Below are positions 33,821-44,201 of a DNA stretch of 64,000 nt, one piece after another. A model generated the notes under the pieces. It saw only the letters and a program-made list of their open reading frames with translations, ran no database searches and was not told the origin of the DNA. Each line of letters opens with the position of its first letter. Position 1 is the stretch's first letter. The position numbers and the translations under genes were made by a program. Source of the DNA: Pictodentalium vernedei (Eukaryota; Mollusca; Scaphopoda; Dentaliida; Dentaliidae); contig CM062292.1 in assembly GCA_031216915.1 (NCBI GenBank), forward strand, positions 3,716,457-3,780,456. Reading direction: 5' to 3'.

Positions 33821-34389
33821 ACTGCGCATAAGAAGTAAATTTTGTATGCAAGTTATACGCGTGCTACTGTTACACAAACAACTCTATGCATAGATGTGAA
33901 TTGTCCTCTGTTCAAGTGAGATATCGACTTTAAAATGTTAAGAATTTCCTTGCCAGATAATACTCTGAGCCCATGCTGTGAAATACACTACCTGTCACAT
34001 CAAGTCATGAAGGTCTCTTAGATGGCATGACTTGATTTTATGAGAACTTAAAGAAAAGTCTTAGCAGGTTAAGTCTTAAAATGAAAAAAATCGAGGCGAG
34101 AATAAACATCGCAAATGATTTGGTGCTGGAGTGTATTAGTTTTCAGCGTTACCATGTTTTAAAGCATAAACGCCCAATGCGACGATTTAACATGAATGTT
34201 ATTGGGTTGAGAAAAACGAAACATAATCACGGACATTTTACCACCGAAAGACCCCCCCCCCCCCCTCCCGCCTCCACCCCACCCCCACCCGCCCTGCTCC
34301 GAACAATACAATAAAAGATAAAATCAAATAAACACATTTACACTCTAGGGTGTCAGCAAACGGAAGCCAGATACTATCCAATACCCAGC
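33821..34389. other. Intergenic, poly-C tract
   Basis: A 14-C run at 34252-34265 within a C-rich stretch to 34290. The overlapping proline-rich open frame is a by-product. A short inverted motif on GTCATGAAGG...GGCATGAC occurs around 34005-34032. Confidence 0.4.
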
Positions 34390-34602
34390 ACACATGATAT
34401 CAAAATTTATTTTAACAATTGTTTTTTTTCCGTTTTTTTTTAAATATTCTACAAAATCGTGCCATATGACCCCACACCGGAACGAGCTCGGCGAGGTGTC
34501 ATGATATGGTATTGTTGAATAGTTTTGAATAAGTTAAATTTTTTAACAGCCCAGTTTGTATAGTACGTGTGCGGTTGTGGCCGATTCTGTATGTAAAGGT
34601 CC
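34390..34602. mobile_element. Family D palindromic MITE, degenerate copy
   Basis: Core CAAAATCGTGCCATATGACCC with GGAACGAGCTCGGCGAGGTGTCATGATATGGTATTGTTG matches family D; the outer arm TGTGCGGTTGTGGCCGATTCTGTATGTAAAGG matches the family end. The central arm has lost about 10 bp on one side. Terminal TTAA sites are not preserved. Confidence 0.6.
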
Positions 34603-34654
34603 AACAATCGTATCATTTACCGACGGCGCGTCTTATGCTTTATTAATTGGCAAT

Positions 34655-34790
34655 ATAAGTTATCTCCGCCAACATGTATTTAATACCTGGATGCCGGTTT
34701 TTAAACACCGAGCCGCAGACGAGGTGTTTAAATGAGACATTCAGGTATTAAATCTCCATAGACCATACATGTTGGCGGAGATAACGTGTC
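34655..34790. repeat. Nested inverted repeat
   Basis: TTATCTCCGCCAACATGTA pairs with TACATGTTGGCGGAGATAA; inside it ATTTAATACCTGGATG pairs with CATTCAGGTATTAAAT, and TTAAACACC pairs with GGTGTTTAA around GAGCCGCAGACGA. It looks like a small foldback element. Confidence 0.75.
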
Positions 34791-34976
34791 TGTCGCGTTT
34801 GAAACACAATACAAATATAGCGAAAACAAATTTGTGGACGCATTTTTCACGCTCCGCAATTAGCTTGACCAAATTCGTGAATAATTGTTTTTTTTTTTTA
34901 CAAACACAGAAGACAACATATAGAGTTACATCGCTTGGGTCGTTAAGGAAATGAGTAAACAGTATTTTCTTGTCAT

Positions 34977-35044
34977 ATCGTCCCAGAGTTCTAATGTGTT
35001 CTGTGTGCCTACTGGTACATAGAATACATTGGAAATCAGGAGAC
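34977..35044. repeat. Copy of the family F hairpin alone
   Basis: TCGTCCCAGAGTTCTAATGTGTTCTGTGTGCC and its complement (GGTACATAGAATACATTGGAAATCAGGAGACGA) form the same hairpin that sits in the three larger family F repeats, here without the flanking parts. Confidence 0.65.
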
Positions 35045-35258
35045 GATATTTGCTCTTATTGTATTTTTCTCAAGTTGTTTCATTTAATTATTCGACTATT
35101 TAATTTATAACGGCAAAATATGATCGATTTGTCGGAAATCTGATGAAATTTGTGACTGTTATCAGGTTTTTTGGTTCGATTTGTATATGGAGGCGACCGA
35201 GAGCGAAAGGCGTTCATTTAATTTAAACAACATGCTCCCGATGTTTCGCGTGCCCATA

Positions 35259-35562
35259 CAGTTAAAACTAGAAGTCCTGTTATGAAATGCGCACAAATAG
35301 CAAGTTGATATGCGCGTTAATGTACGCGTTATGGCCCAAGTAATGCTATCAAATTCTGTTCATATGGCCTGTGCACAAGCAATGTTTCAGCCAATGGACC
35401 TCCGGGTAACCCGGAGGTCCACTGGCAGAAACTTTGCACGCGTTTGCTTTGAGTAACCAAGAGAACCTGCCGTGCTTTTGATGCCATTCGATATGGCAAT
35501 TCCTACGTGCAATTAAGCCTAGATAAGCGCACTTTTCGTGACAGGACTTCTAGTTTTAACTG
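35259..35562 (+). mobile_element. MITE family B copy 4
   Basis: TA-flanked (35257-35258, 35563-35564); ends CAGTTAAAACTAGAAGTCCT / AGGACTTCTAGTTTTAACTG. Central palindrome CCAATGGACCTCCGGG / CCCGGAGGTCCACTGG with one mismatch. The right part lacks about 10 bp of the GCGCGCAATTCCAACGCGC block present in copies 1 and 2. Confidence 0.9.
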
Positions 35563-35564
35563 TA

Positions 35565-36154
35565 TACCCTGGATGTTGCACGCTCTCATATACTTTGTGT
35601 GTCGGTGCTTCCTTCTCATAGCTATTTGTCCAGAGCAATCTGACCAATCAAAAGAGAGAATTCATCGGGACTTAGGGGCAACTACATTTAGCACCCGATG
35701 ACGATTCAGTTTGCCCGACAATTCTGGCTTGTCGGATAACGAAAGTGTAAACTTTTCAAAATCAATATCTCAATGTGAAACACTGGAGAGCGTTTCGTCT
35801 GAAAAACCTTGACAGACATTCCATAGTTTTTTTTTGTTGTTTTTGATTTAGATTTATGAGCAACCATATAAGGCTTATTTTAGGTATTTTTGAGAGAGGG
35901 CGGGGTGGGAGCCTCCTCCCAGAAAATGTGAATTGTGCTTTTAATTAAGGAATGCTGGTGGTTGTTAGGATAAACCTCCACTTTGTTATAGACGTCAAAA
36001 ATGAGGAAACGCGAGCACAATCACACAAAGTTCACACGAAGATCTGTCTGGAGTTATGAAGCATGGCGAGGATCTAATATGTCTCATTGAACTAAGGCCC
36101 CTGCCCTCTGAACCAACCTGAATTCCTGATGTGCTTCAACGTTCGAAAACAGGG
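35565..36154. other. Intergenic, nothing recognised
   Basis: No domain, repeat or RNA gene is visible by eye in this stretch. Confidence 0.35.
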
Positions 36155-36720
36155 CCCGTATTCACAGAACGACACACGCGTGTGAATAGTAGTTTTATCC
36201 AACCGCGATGGCACAAATGCCATATCAATTAACCCATTCACACGCGCATGTCGTTCTGTGTTTATTACACGCCCTCATGTCGACAAAAAAACAATTATTA
36301 GAAGGACACTCCGCAATTCATTGGACAACTATCAACAAAAACAACAAATTTTATCGCCCACCACATTTACGAGGGGAACCCGTGTTACTATTTCGTTCTC
36401 TGAGTTCCAATGTGTTCTATGTGCCTACTGGCACATAGAACACATTGGTACTCAAGGGAGTGCCTACTGGCACAGAAAACACATTGGAACCCTGAGAACG
36501 ATTTTCAGCTATCGCTAGCGATTCAAATTGTAATTGCGTTGCACGATTTATAGAACATTTCAGTGAAATTTTACTTCTATTTAAAAATAGTCCGTCAACG
36601 ATTTCCGTTCCGCACATAAGTGTAGAAGAGATTTTCAATTTCCGCATGTTTTAGTGTTGCTGCAGACGAGGATTTCACAGAACAGGCTTGTAATAAATTG
36701 AGTAGACAAGGCGCTTGGTT
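36155..36720 (+). repeat. Family F dispersed palindromic repeat, copy 1
   Basis: Contains a first inverted repeat (ACGACACACGCGTGTGAAT ... ATTCACACGCGCATGTCGT), the GTTTATTACACGCC block, AATTCATTGGACAACTATCAAC, TTACGAGGGGAACCCGTGTTA and a hairpin (GTTCCAATGTGTTCTATGTGCC / GGCACATAGAACACATTGG) whose right half is present twice. The right part runs through CGTCAACGATTTCCGTTC into a coding-like stretch (ACFSVAADEDFTEQACNK). Copies 2 and 3 lie at 39590-40160 (minus) and 59640-60440 (plus). Confidence 0.7.
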
Positions 36721-37102
36721 CATATTTAACTGCCTCCAATGTTCTAAACATTTCTCGATATGTTCGTCAGTTGAGTGTGCATAAAATAAAAAAAAACGGA
36801 ATGAGAAACTGTGTGAGCGGATGTGTGTGTGTTTGTGTATGTTTAAGGTACACAAAATACACATTGCCAAAGATATTTCCAACTGAAACGTTTTTCTTGC
36901 AATATGACGCCGAAATATTGTTGAAAATACACATCTTGAACCTTGATGTGTTTCAAACTTAAAAAAATACACAAATCTGATTTCAACTAAGGGTTGACCT
37001 TAGAAACTGGTTAAGCTGATTGGTAATTGTTGATGTTAGTCAGTGATGGGCTCCAGTTTAGTCTTTACGGGGATTTTGCTTTTCTTATAACAGATCGAAT
37101 AT
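36721..37102. other. Intergenic, short GT microsatellite
   Basis: A (GT)n-like stretch occurs near 36818-36842. Nothing else is recognised. Confidence 0.35.
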
Positions 37103-37106
37103 TTAA

Positions 37107-37348
37107 CCCTTTACCTAACGTAACGGCCAAAACCGGCCAGCGCTATTCTCAAAAATCGCCAATTAATTTTCATTATTTTTTTCATTTTTTGTCTCAAAAA
37201 CATAGGTTATGACCCCTCGTTGGAACGAGCTCGACGAGCTCGTTCCAACGGGGGGTCATAACCTATGTTTTTGAGACAAAAAATGAAAAAAATGGTTATT
37301 CAAGAATTATTTTTGCAAGTGTCGTCTGCTTTGCAGGCTAGGTAGAGA
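37107..37348. mobile_element. piggyBac-like palindromic MITE, family C copy 2
   Basis: TTAA at 37103-37106 and 37349-37352; left end CCCTTTACCTAACG. The central palindrome GTCTCAAAAACATAGGTTATGA... with GTTGGAACGAGCTCGACGAG is intact except for one base (ggggggtcat). Orientation is opposite to copy 1: the GGCCAAAACCGGCCAGCGCT arm is on the left and AAGTGTCGTCTGCTTTGCA on the right. Confidence 0.85.
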
Positions 37349-37504
37349 TTTAAAGGGTCGTTTAATTTAGAGTTGGTCAAATTGAATTCTTCTTTTACTA
37401 TCTTTTTCGACTTTCGTTCTGTTGTTTAATTAATTACTTTAATTAACTTTAATTAAAACTTTAATTAAAATGAAAGGTGTTATGTACCTCCTTTCTCATT
37501 CTCC

Positions 37505-39405
37505 ATCCAATATGTTCTTACCAAATGGCCAGAGGATTCGAAGCGTCTTGATAAAAAAGCTTCCTATTTTTTTTTTTATCTAAACCCACCTGTTTCTTCT
37601 TATTTATCATCAACCTGTACTTGTTTAACTGGGTGGATTTCAAAGCGTCCAAAGAAGGGCCCGGAAGGTTAAAATGTTGTGCTACTGGGACATCAGCCTT
37701 ATGTTTTATATTCCTTTTGTGTCTGGTAGAACGCAATTAAAAAGGGTTTTGAGTTTGAACCACATAATGTTTCCTACAGCGATAAGTTAAATGACATTGA
37801 GTGTATCACAATGGTAGGGGTTTCGGATCTGATAATGATATTTCGTTTGTTCAGAACTCAAAATCTGTTGTGATCAATTTTCTGTGGTTCGAAATCAGTA
37901 TTTTCAGCAGGACTTTCCAATTTTTCTAACAGTTCGAGGCACAGCGAGTACGCCCTCGATCTGGGGGCGCCAATTGGTTAGAACAAACCTCTTTGAATTT
38001 GTCTTGTCACTCGAATTGCGATGGTAAATAATGAGCTCTGATACCTTGAAATGTTTGGGGTAGATGAACCGATTTTGTGTGTGTGTAACGATTGATGTGA
38101 ATTAGTTGGTTTAAAAATACACCTTATTATCTCAATGACGGGATGCTTGGATTTTTTTTTAACTTTATACACGGCCATACCCAGAAACTCAACAGAATCT
38201 TGACAGATGGTAGATCTTAATTTTCATCGACATCTTCTGTTGAATGTTACTAAATGATGCTTTGCACATTTGTTTACGGCATTTTCTTTTCATTCTGCTA
38301 AAAAAATGCTTGCAAAATTAGGTCTGAATCTTTTGTCCATAGGACAGCTCATCATTAATAAATAATTTTCTCCATTTAATGAAAATCATGCACGTTTAAT
38401 CTTAACTCTAATTCATCCACAATTTGCTCATTCGGGCGTTTTACATCAGGGATGTGTTCCGAATGCATTTTTAACAGGTCAAACATCTTTATCAATATCA
38501 ATGTTCTCATGCCCGATGTCGATATGCAAAGTAGCCAAGATTGCATTTTTCGATATTTTCAGTTTAACAGGTTTTGTGTATTTTTGAGACAGATCGGATG
38601 TCTACAAGCTGTGGGTTTGAGGTGAGAACCAATATGTTCTGGGATGGCATACGATTCTGGGTTACAATCCGAGGTGAATGGCCTCTCGGGTGGAGTTAAG
38701 CCATCAGTCCATGAAGAACGGTCCGTGTAGATCTTTGGTTGGGTGTAAAACTGGCTTGTTTGAGCACAAAGCTTAGCTGTTAAATGTCTCAATTGTTTTT
38801 TTGTTGATAAGACCTTCGTCAAGGAGAACTTTTAAGATATTATTGAATATTTCCAATACTAATGGGCCAAATACGTGAACTGTTTTCTTATAAGGTGGGA
38901 GCGCGGTGGCTCAGTAGGTAGAGGTGCAGGCTGCAAGCCGAGAGGTCCGCGGTTGGAATCCCACCTGCGGCAACCGCGTTGTGTTCTTGGGCAAGACACT
39001 TCGTCTCCATTGCCCGTGTGGGGGCACGATGACGCCGTGTACGAAGGCGTACTGCACGTCGATGGTACGCATGTCTCCAACCAATCTAACCTTGCCTGTG
39101 CTGCAGTGCGGAGTTACGATGTTGGGGAGCTGGCAGCTGCTCGTCGTTGCTCGGTGGTTCTCTCCGGGTACTCCGGCTTCCTCCACCCGTAAAACTGTCA
39201 CGGTCATGATTAGCCATTGTGCATAAATGTGTGACCTTAAACATCAATAAATAAATAAATACATTCTTATAAAGTTTGATATTGCTGAGTTGTCACGTGG
39301 CTTTCTTTATACAATTGTCCCTAGATAGAACGACAACTGACCCACCTTTTTCCGGTTCGCGAGGGCTCTCCTTTCACCAGCTGCTAAATTGTTTTTTATT
39401 GGAGA
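37505..39405 (-). pseudogene. Penelope-like element relic (RT plus GIY-YIG), minus strand
   Basis: Read on the minus strand, fragments follow the order of Penelope-like polyproteins. GGSVVVLSRDNCIKKA and QLSNIKLYK (about 39345-39265, N-terminal RT block); EIFNNILKVLLDEGLINKKT (38850-38790); PKIYTDRSSWTDGLTPPERP then FTSDCNPESYAIPEHIGSHL and KNTQNLLN (38740-38560, RT fingers); SVEFLGMAVYK, IFKPTNSHQSLHTH and FTIAIRVTR (38200-38000); then a GIY-YIG-like stretch with LIACRKHYVVQTQNPFN (about 37790-37740, the motif glycine replaced by valine) and DVPVAQHFNLPGPSLDALK (37690-37640). Frames shift repeatedly, so it is dead. Family members reverse-transcribe their RNA and nick targets with the GIY-YIG nuclease. 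A SINE (38894-39263) interrupts the RT. Confidence 0.8.
38894..39263 (+). mobile_element. tRNA-derived SINE, full length
   Basis: Begins GGGAGCGCGG; pol III A box TGGCTCAGTAGG (38907-38918) and B box GGTTGGAATCC (38951-38961, one mismatch to consensus). Then the family body (GTTGTGTTCTTGGGCAAGACAC, ACTGCACGTCGATGGT, GTACTCCGGCTTCCTCCACCC) and the tail CCTTAAACATCAATAAATAAATAAATAC. A 9-bp target duplication TTCTTATAA is at 38885-38893 and 39264-39272. Inserted in the Penelope-like RT relic. Not a functional tRNA gene. Confidence 0.9.
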
Positions 39406-39589
39406 GTATGTTTATGTTGAATACTCTTTGCAGGATGTGGACGTGACCAACACAATGTGGAGGTGACCAGCCATTTGATTCCATGAAAGTAGGTTAACCG
39501 CATTGGTTCCTAATTCCACATCTGTTAGGCGGGTCTTACCTTTGCCTTTATTTAGTTTAAATCCAGATGATTCAACCAGCGATCGTACG

Positions 39590-40160
39590 TGATATTTATT
39601 ACACGTATGTTGTATGTAATCTCCATCTACAGCAACACTAAACCATGCGGAAAATGAAAATCTGTTCCGCACGTAATTATGTGTCGAACGGAAATCGTTG
39701 ACGGACTATTTTTATAAAGTAATGAAATTTCACTGGAATCTTCTACAAATCGTTCACCGCAATTACAATTTGAATCGCTAGCGATAGCTCAAAATCGTCC
39801 CCGGGTTCCAATGTGTTCTATGCGCCAGTAGGCACATAAAACACCTTTGAACTCAGGGGACGAAAGAGTAACACGGGTTCCCCTCGCATGTTTGGTTGGC
39901 GACAAAATGTTCCTTTTGTTGATAATTGTCCAATGAATAGATGGGTGTCCCTCTAATAATTGTTTTTTTTTTATAGAAGTGAAGGCGTGGAATAAACACA
40001 GAACGACACGCGTGAGTGAATGGGTTAATCGACATGGGCACTTGTGCCATCGTGAAAGGATAAATCCCGAGACCTGCGGCCTCTAGATCTATCCGTCCGT
40101 GCAGGCACTTGTGCCATATTGATTAACCATTCACACACGCATGTCGTTTTGTGTATTGGT
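39590..40160 (-). repeat. Family F dispersed palindromic repeat, copy 2, minus strand
   Basis: Reverse-complement match to 36155-36720: CGGAAATCGTTGACGGACTA, TGAATCGCTAGCGATAGCT, the hairpin GGTTCCAATGTGTTCTATG / CATAAAACACCTTTGAACTCAGG, TAACACGGGTTCCCCTCGCA, TTGATAATTGTCCAATGAAT and the inverted repeat ACGACACGCGTGAGTGAATGGGTTAAT / ATTAACCATTCACACACGCATGTCGT. Beyond it, on the minus strand, an open frame (39412-39672) continues the coding-like edge: FSAWFSVAVDGDY, then CNKYHVRSLVESSGFKLNKG. Confidence 0.7.
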
Positions 40161-41901
40161 GATACTCGTGAACCACTGAATAAGATCTTGAACATTACCA
40201 TATTTGGCATTATTGGGGTATTACGTTACGTTCTGGACTTTGCGATTAGTTTGGTGGATGAACTTGCTCCTCTCAGCCAATGGCAGTGTTTTAAGAAAGT
40301 TTAATGGAGCGAAATGAATTATTGTCGACCAAAACTTGATACTGATATCACTAAGCATATTCCGCAACTGATTAAGTAACAGATCATTATTTTCACATCG
40401 TGAATTCAAGCCAATATTTAGAAATAATTTGGGGGCGCTGGACTTGACCCTGTGCCGTTTGAACACAGGGCACAAATAGTTGAACTTGGTGCCAGGTAAA
40501 ACTCACATGGACGTCTGGGTGGGGATCGCGATCTATGCTTCCTAAATTTGAGCAACCAATCTTAAGAGTGTTCGAACAGACATCCTGGAGGCGCCGATTC
40601 TCTTTGTCAAAAAATAACTCCAAGCGGGTGTCGGAATTGGGAGAATGAAATGAGCGGCCGAGCTTTTCTAGGAATACAATATTCCCAGCTCAATCATACA
40701 ACAAGCATAAGACGTAGAAGTAGAAGGAGAAGAAATAGAAATAGAGGCAGAAAGGGATTCCAGTGAAAGCACTAGGAAAGCCCGAGAAAAAAGGCCGATG
40801 AGGAGGAGGAGAAGGAGGTAGAGGAATAAGACGGAGCAAGACATCGTTACTCAATTTTGGAGCATCTTCAGTCACAATATGGATCGGAAATGATTACAAA
40901 TTTAGGCGCTCGCTCTAAAGCAGTAGAGAAGCCAGAGAAAAAAGGCCGATAAGGAGGAGGAGAAGGAGGTAGAGGAATAAGACGGAGCAAAACATCGTTT
41001 GGAGCATCTTCAGTCACAATATGGATAGGAGATGATTACAAATTTAGGCGCTCGCTCTAAGAGAGAGCAGGACGAGAGGTGGAAGGATAAGAAAAGGAAT
41101 AGGTGTTTCGCCTTGATCTTATCTTATTTTGTTTTTCGTGTTCGGGAAGAGGGACAACACTGGTGGAAATTGGTTCGCTCCCTCCGGTATTGTTCCTTAC
41201 ACAAGACGGTGGGCGAAGTTCTGAAATATAAGACTCATAAACCGACATCTTCTTACCAACTTAGTTGTAAAGTTTTTTTCGAGCACAGATCAAATCGGAC
41301 TATGACCAGTCCACGGCGGCTGTATTGTACATCACGACCAGATCGCGACGTGCACGAGACAGACATCGTTTTCTTGATTACAAATTCCTTGCAATTTCCT
41401 TAAAGAGATAACGGTTCGATTAAATTAACGGGCAATACACATGTTTTCTCAATGCAATTTCAAAATGCACCTTCTAATAGTGTGTTGTGGAATTTATGAA
41501 AGAACACAATTCCCGTTACAATTTAAAATTAAATTTTCTGTTACCAACTGGCTGTCATTGAAGAGGACGTCTTTTACTTTGCTAAAGAGCTGGGAGCAAG
41601 AACAGTCAAACTTATACCATTTCCCTGTATTTTTTATGATACTCTTTAATCTTGTATTTCCTTGAAAAAAGGAAAGTCGAAAAATGTCAAAAGCGAGACA
41701 AACCCAATGTAAACTGAGGTGTTAAACAGATGGGACATACTTTATTTCGTCGCTGAAAGTAACACGGATAATTTATATTTTTCAGGTGAAAATAAGCTCC
41801 CTTACCAGCACAAATTACTGGTGAAATAGGAAAATATTGTGAGGATACATTAGCAAGAACGACAAAAAGACAAGCAGTAGCCTGGTCAATCTGATGTAAA
41901 C
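40161..41901. other. Intergenic upstream of the GPCR exon; purine-rich ~150-bp tandem duplication
   Basis: Two imperfect copies of an AG-rich unit (GAGAAAAAAGGCCGAT...GGAGGAGGAGAAGGAGGTAG...GGAGCATCTTCAGTCACAAT...TTTAGGCGCTCGCTCTAA) lie at about 40781-40931 and 40932-41062, period about 151 bp. No coding domain was recognised in 40161-40780 or 41063-41901. The last few hundred bases should contain the promoter or 5' UTR of the downstream exon if that gene is active; I cannot define a core promoter. Confidence 0.5.
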
Positions 41902-42133
41902 ATGGGTCAAATGACATCAGCACAGTATGCATTCGTCATCATTGATGGACTGGTATTACTGTTTTCTGTAGTCGGTAACACACTGGTGATTGTTTCTATT
42001 TTACGTTATAAACGCATGCGCTCTGTTACTAATATTTTCGTTGGAAATTTAGCGATGAGTGACATTTTACTAGCAGGTGTAGTAATTCCACAAAAGGTGC
42101 ATGATATATCTCATACAGATAATTTTCACGAAG
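41902..42133 (+). CDS. Rhodopsin-like GPCR, first coding exon (TM1-TM2), probably a neuropeptide receptor
   Basis: An open frame of 77 codons starting at ATG in a reasonable context (AAACATGG). Residues 8-31 (YAFVIIDGLVLLFSVVGNTL...) form TM1 with the class A GN signature. RYKRMRSVTN is the first intracellular loop. FVGNLAMSDILLAGVVIPQK is TM2 with the conserved NLAxSD aspartate. The frame runs to ...DNFHEG and a canonical splice donor AAG|GTGAGTA at 42133/42134, so the rest of the receptor must lie on downstream exons; none is visible in the remaining 21.9 kb. PQKVHDISHTDNFHEG resembles peptide receptors (CCK/QRFP-like) by memory. The receptor would sit in the plasma membrane and signal through G proteins. 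It may be a live gene with a very long intron or a stranded exon. Confidence 0.75.
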
Positions 42134-42204
42134 GTGAGTAGAAATATAAATCTGAGATGCCAATTATTTGTCGTCAGAATCTTTCTGCTTTATCTTTCTT
42201 TATT

Positions 42205-42600
42205 AGGATTTAACGACACATTAACAGCCAGGGTCATATCATGTCGGTGACAGTTTTACGGGTGGAGGAAGCCTGAGTACCCGGAGAGAACCACCGAGCA
42301 ACGACGAGTAGCTGTCAGCTCTCCAACATCGTAACTCTGATCTCTGCGCCGTGGCACAGGCAGGGTTAGATTGGTTGAAGACATGCGCACCATCGACGTG
42401 CAGTACGCCTTAGTACACAGCGACATTGTGCCCCCATGTAAGCAATCCGGGTTAAATGCCTTGCCCAAGGACACAACGCTGGAGCACGAATCAGTCGCTG
42501 AAATGGTCACCCATCCAACTATTAATCACGCTCGACGTTGTTTAACGTCGGTGATCTGACGAGAACCGGTTACCGCGACGCCACCACGCCCCCCCCCCCC
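42205..42600 (-). mobile_element. SINE, minus strand
   Basis: The minus strand shows the SINE body: GTGTTGTGTCCTTGGGCAAGGCA, GTACTGCACGTCGATGGTGC, CTCTCCGGGTACTCAGGCTTCCTCCACCC, CCTGGCTGTTAATGTGTCGTTAAA. The head differs from the tRNA type and ends in a GGGGCGTGGTGGCGTCGCGG block next to a C run (42589-42600). It lies in the predicted first intron of the GPCR. Confidence 0.75.
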
Positions 42601-42862
42601 ACCCCACATCGTCAGAATCAAAGGATAAGAAAAACAAAGACAAAGTGTATCAACAGAACTTTATACTAAATTAAACAAAAAAGCACACTGATCATTTGCA
42701 CAGTTTTCTCACATTCGTCCTACTTTATTTTTGTTTTGGAAAACGATAGAAAAAAAACACAATTCTAAAATTGATCACGCTCTGTCGGAAACATCCCCAT
42801 AGCCATTTACTGTACCATTTCAAAGCAACGGAAATCTATTGTAAAATACTAGTTAGTGGTTA

Positions 42863-43118
42863 CAGTACGTGGATAGTGTATTATCACTAAATCACCCGCA
42901 GAGTGGAGATTCCACCCAAACAATAATTGCAAATTTCTTGCAAAGCATAACCAGCACAAGCAAAGTTTCAGGCAATGGACTTCCGGGTTAAACCAGAAGG
43001 TCCATTGGCTGAATCCTTGTTTGTGTTTTTGTCAATATGTACACCATTTGAAAGTTATAGCTTGGGTGATAAATCCACTCCGCGGGTGATTTAGTTATAA
43101 TCCACTCTCCACGTACTG
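42863..43118 (-). mobile_element. MITE family A copy 3, inverted
   Basis: TA-flanked (42861-42862, 43119-43120); ends CAGTACGTGGATAGTG / CACTCTCCACGTACTG. Internal sequence is the reverse complement of copy 1. The core palindrome carries several mismatches (ggCaatggacTtccggg...ccAgAaggtccattgg). Confidence 0.9.
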
Positions 43119-43120
43119 TA

Positions 43121-43370
43121 TCTCAATTCTTTGACGCTGTTGCACCATACAGAAAAAAATCAGTTCTTGATTGAAACACGCATATTCGTGTTTTTGTGCA
43201 TTGTCCGCTTAGTACATCGAGGCGGCATCTGTAATGCTTCAGCAGATGACGACTTGATGCACTCAGGAGACGATAAATTAGCACCAATTTGTCACGCGCA
43301 TGGTGGTCATGTGCAGGAGGTCGGAAGTGACGTTATCGCTCAGGTGAACAGTGACATCATGTTGTTTGTC
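43121..43370 (+). other. Unassigned open stretch between MITE and LINE
   Basis: An open frame from 43131 runs into the LINE 5' end. The part before the LINE includes CNASADDDLMHSGDDKLAPI and HAHGGHVQEVGSDVIAQVNS. It is free of stops and not low-complexity, but I recognise no domain. It might be a host exon fragment or chance. Confidence 0.3.
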
Positions 43371-44201
43371 CCTAGGGGGGTTTGACCATCCCCTACTAGG
43401 CGGGTCCTCAGGTGGCGGATAGAGGACGGCCTGCTCAATTGGGCAGGTTTGCTAGTTTTTAATTGGCAGGTTTGCTCAATTGAGCTGGTTTGCTGCGAAA
43501 TATAAAAATACGCAGCCCCGGACCAAAATGGCCAATCCTGCTAATGCCCTCTGCAGGCACCTTGTTCTCCCGTGAGGTGCGGTCTGAAGGCCCCGGGGGA
43601 AGGAATCCTGGCAGTTGAGAACAGACTGGGTCCCGGTTAGGACAGGTCTCCATGATGGAGATCAGGTCGTAAACACTGCTTTGGCCCTGGTCTCCATCAT
43701 GGAGATTACCTGTTCAATACACTGTTTTGGCCCCAACTTCGGGTGTAGAAGGATGGTCGGATGGCCCGTTCTGGCCAATCGGGAGCCCCACCCCAAAAAG
43801 TACTGGGTGTCACGTCGGGGGGCATTTGGTGGTCATTCAATCACTCATTTCTTTTAATCATATTCCATAATTGCCATTGTATACTGTTTTTAAACATTTT
43901 ATTTTTAACAACTATTAAATTTTGCTGCACTGTCTGTTTCAGTTCTACGTGGCAACTATTATTATAATGCTTTGTAAAGTGACTGGTTGGATGATCGCCA
44001 TCTGAAGACATGGCACTTCCACACATGGGTCAATCAGCCAGTGGCATACTTCGGTATCAACACTGGCTGAATATACTGCCCTAGTATAAGTATGTGGGAA
44101 TACTGGCAACTCGGAGGGTTCACTGCTTAACAGTAACTCGGCCGCTTGTTGGACTACATGGTTGGTGAGAGCCGGGGCAGTGAACGTTCAAATAATTAAA
44201 C

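Noticed and set aside
34081..34314. Proline-rich small protein
   Set aside because: The proline tail is the translated poly-C run at 34252-34290, and the upstream part has no recognisable feature.
38875..39226. Several 70-105-codon frames on both strands
   Set aside because: All overlap the SINE at 38894-39263; similar frames occur in every SINE copy and are by-products.
40221..40623. Two overlapping minus-strand frames that might extend the Penelope-like relic
   Set aside because: I could not match them to any Penelope-like block, and family F copy 2 lies between; left unassigned.
43615..43857. 80-codon open frame in the LINE leader, repeated at 48665-48913
   Set aside because: It lies in the LINE 5' UTR, the two copies shift frame relative to each other at the end, and no domain is seen; conservation follows from the LINE duplication.
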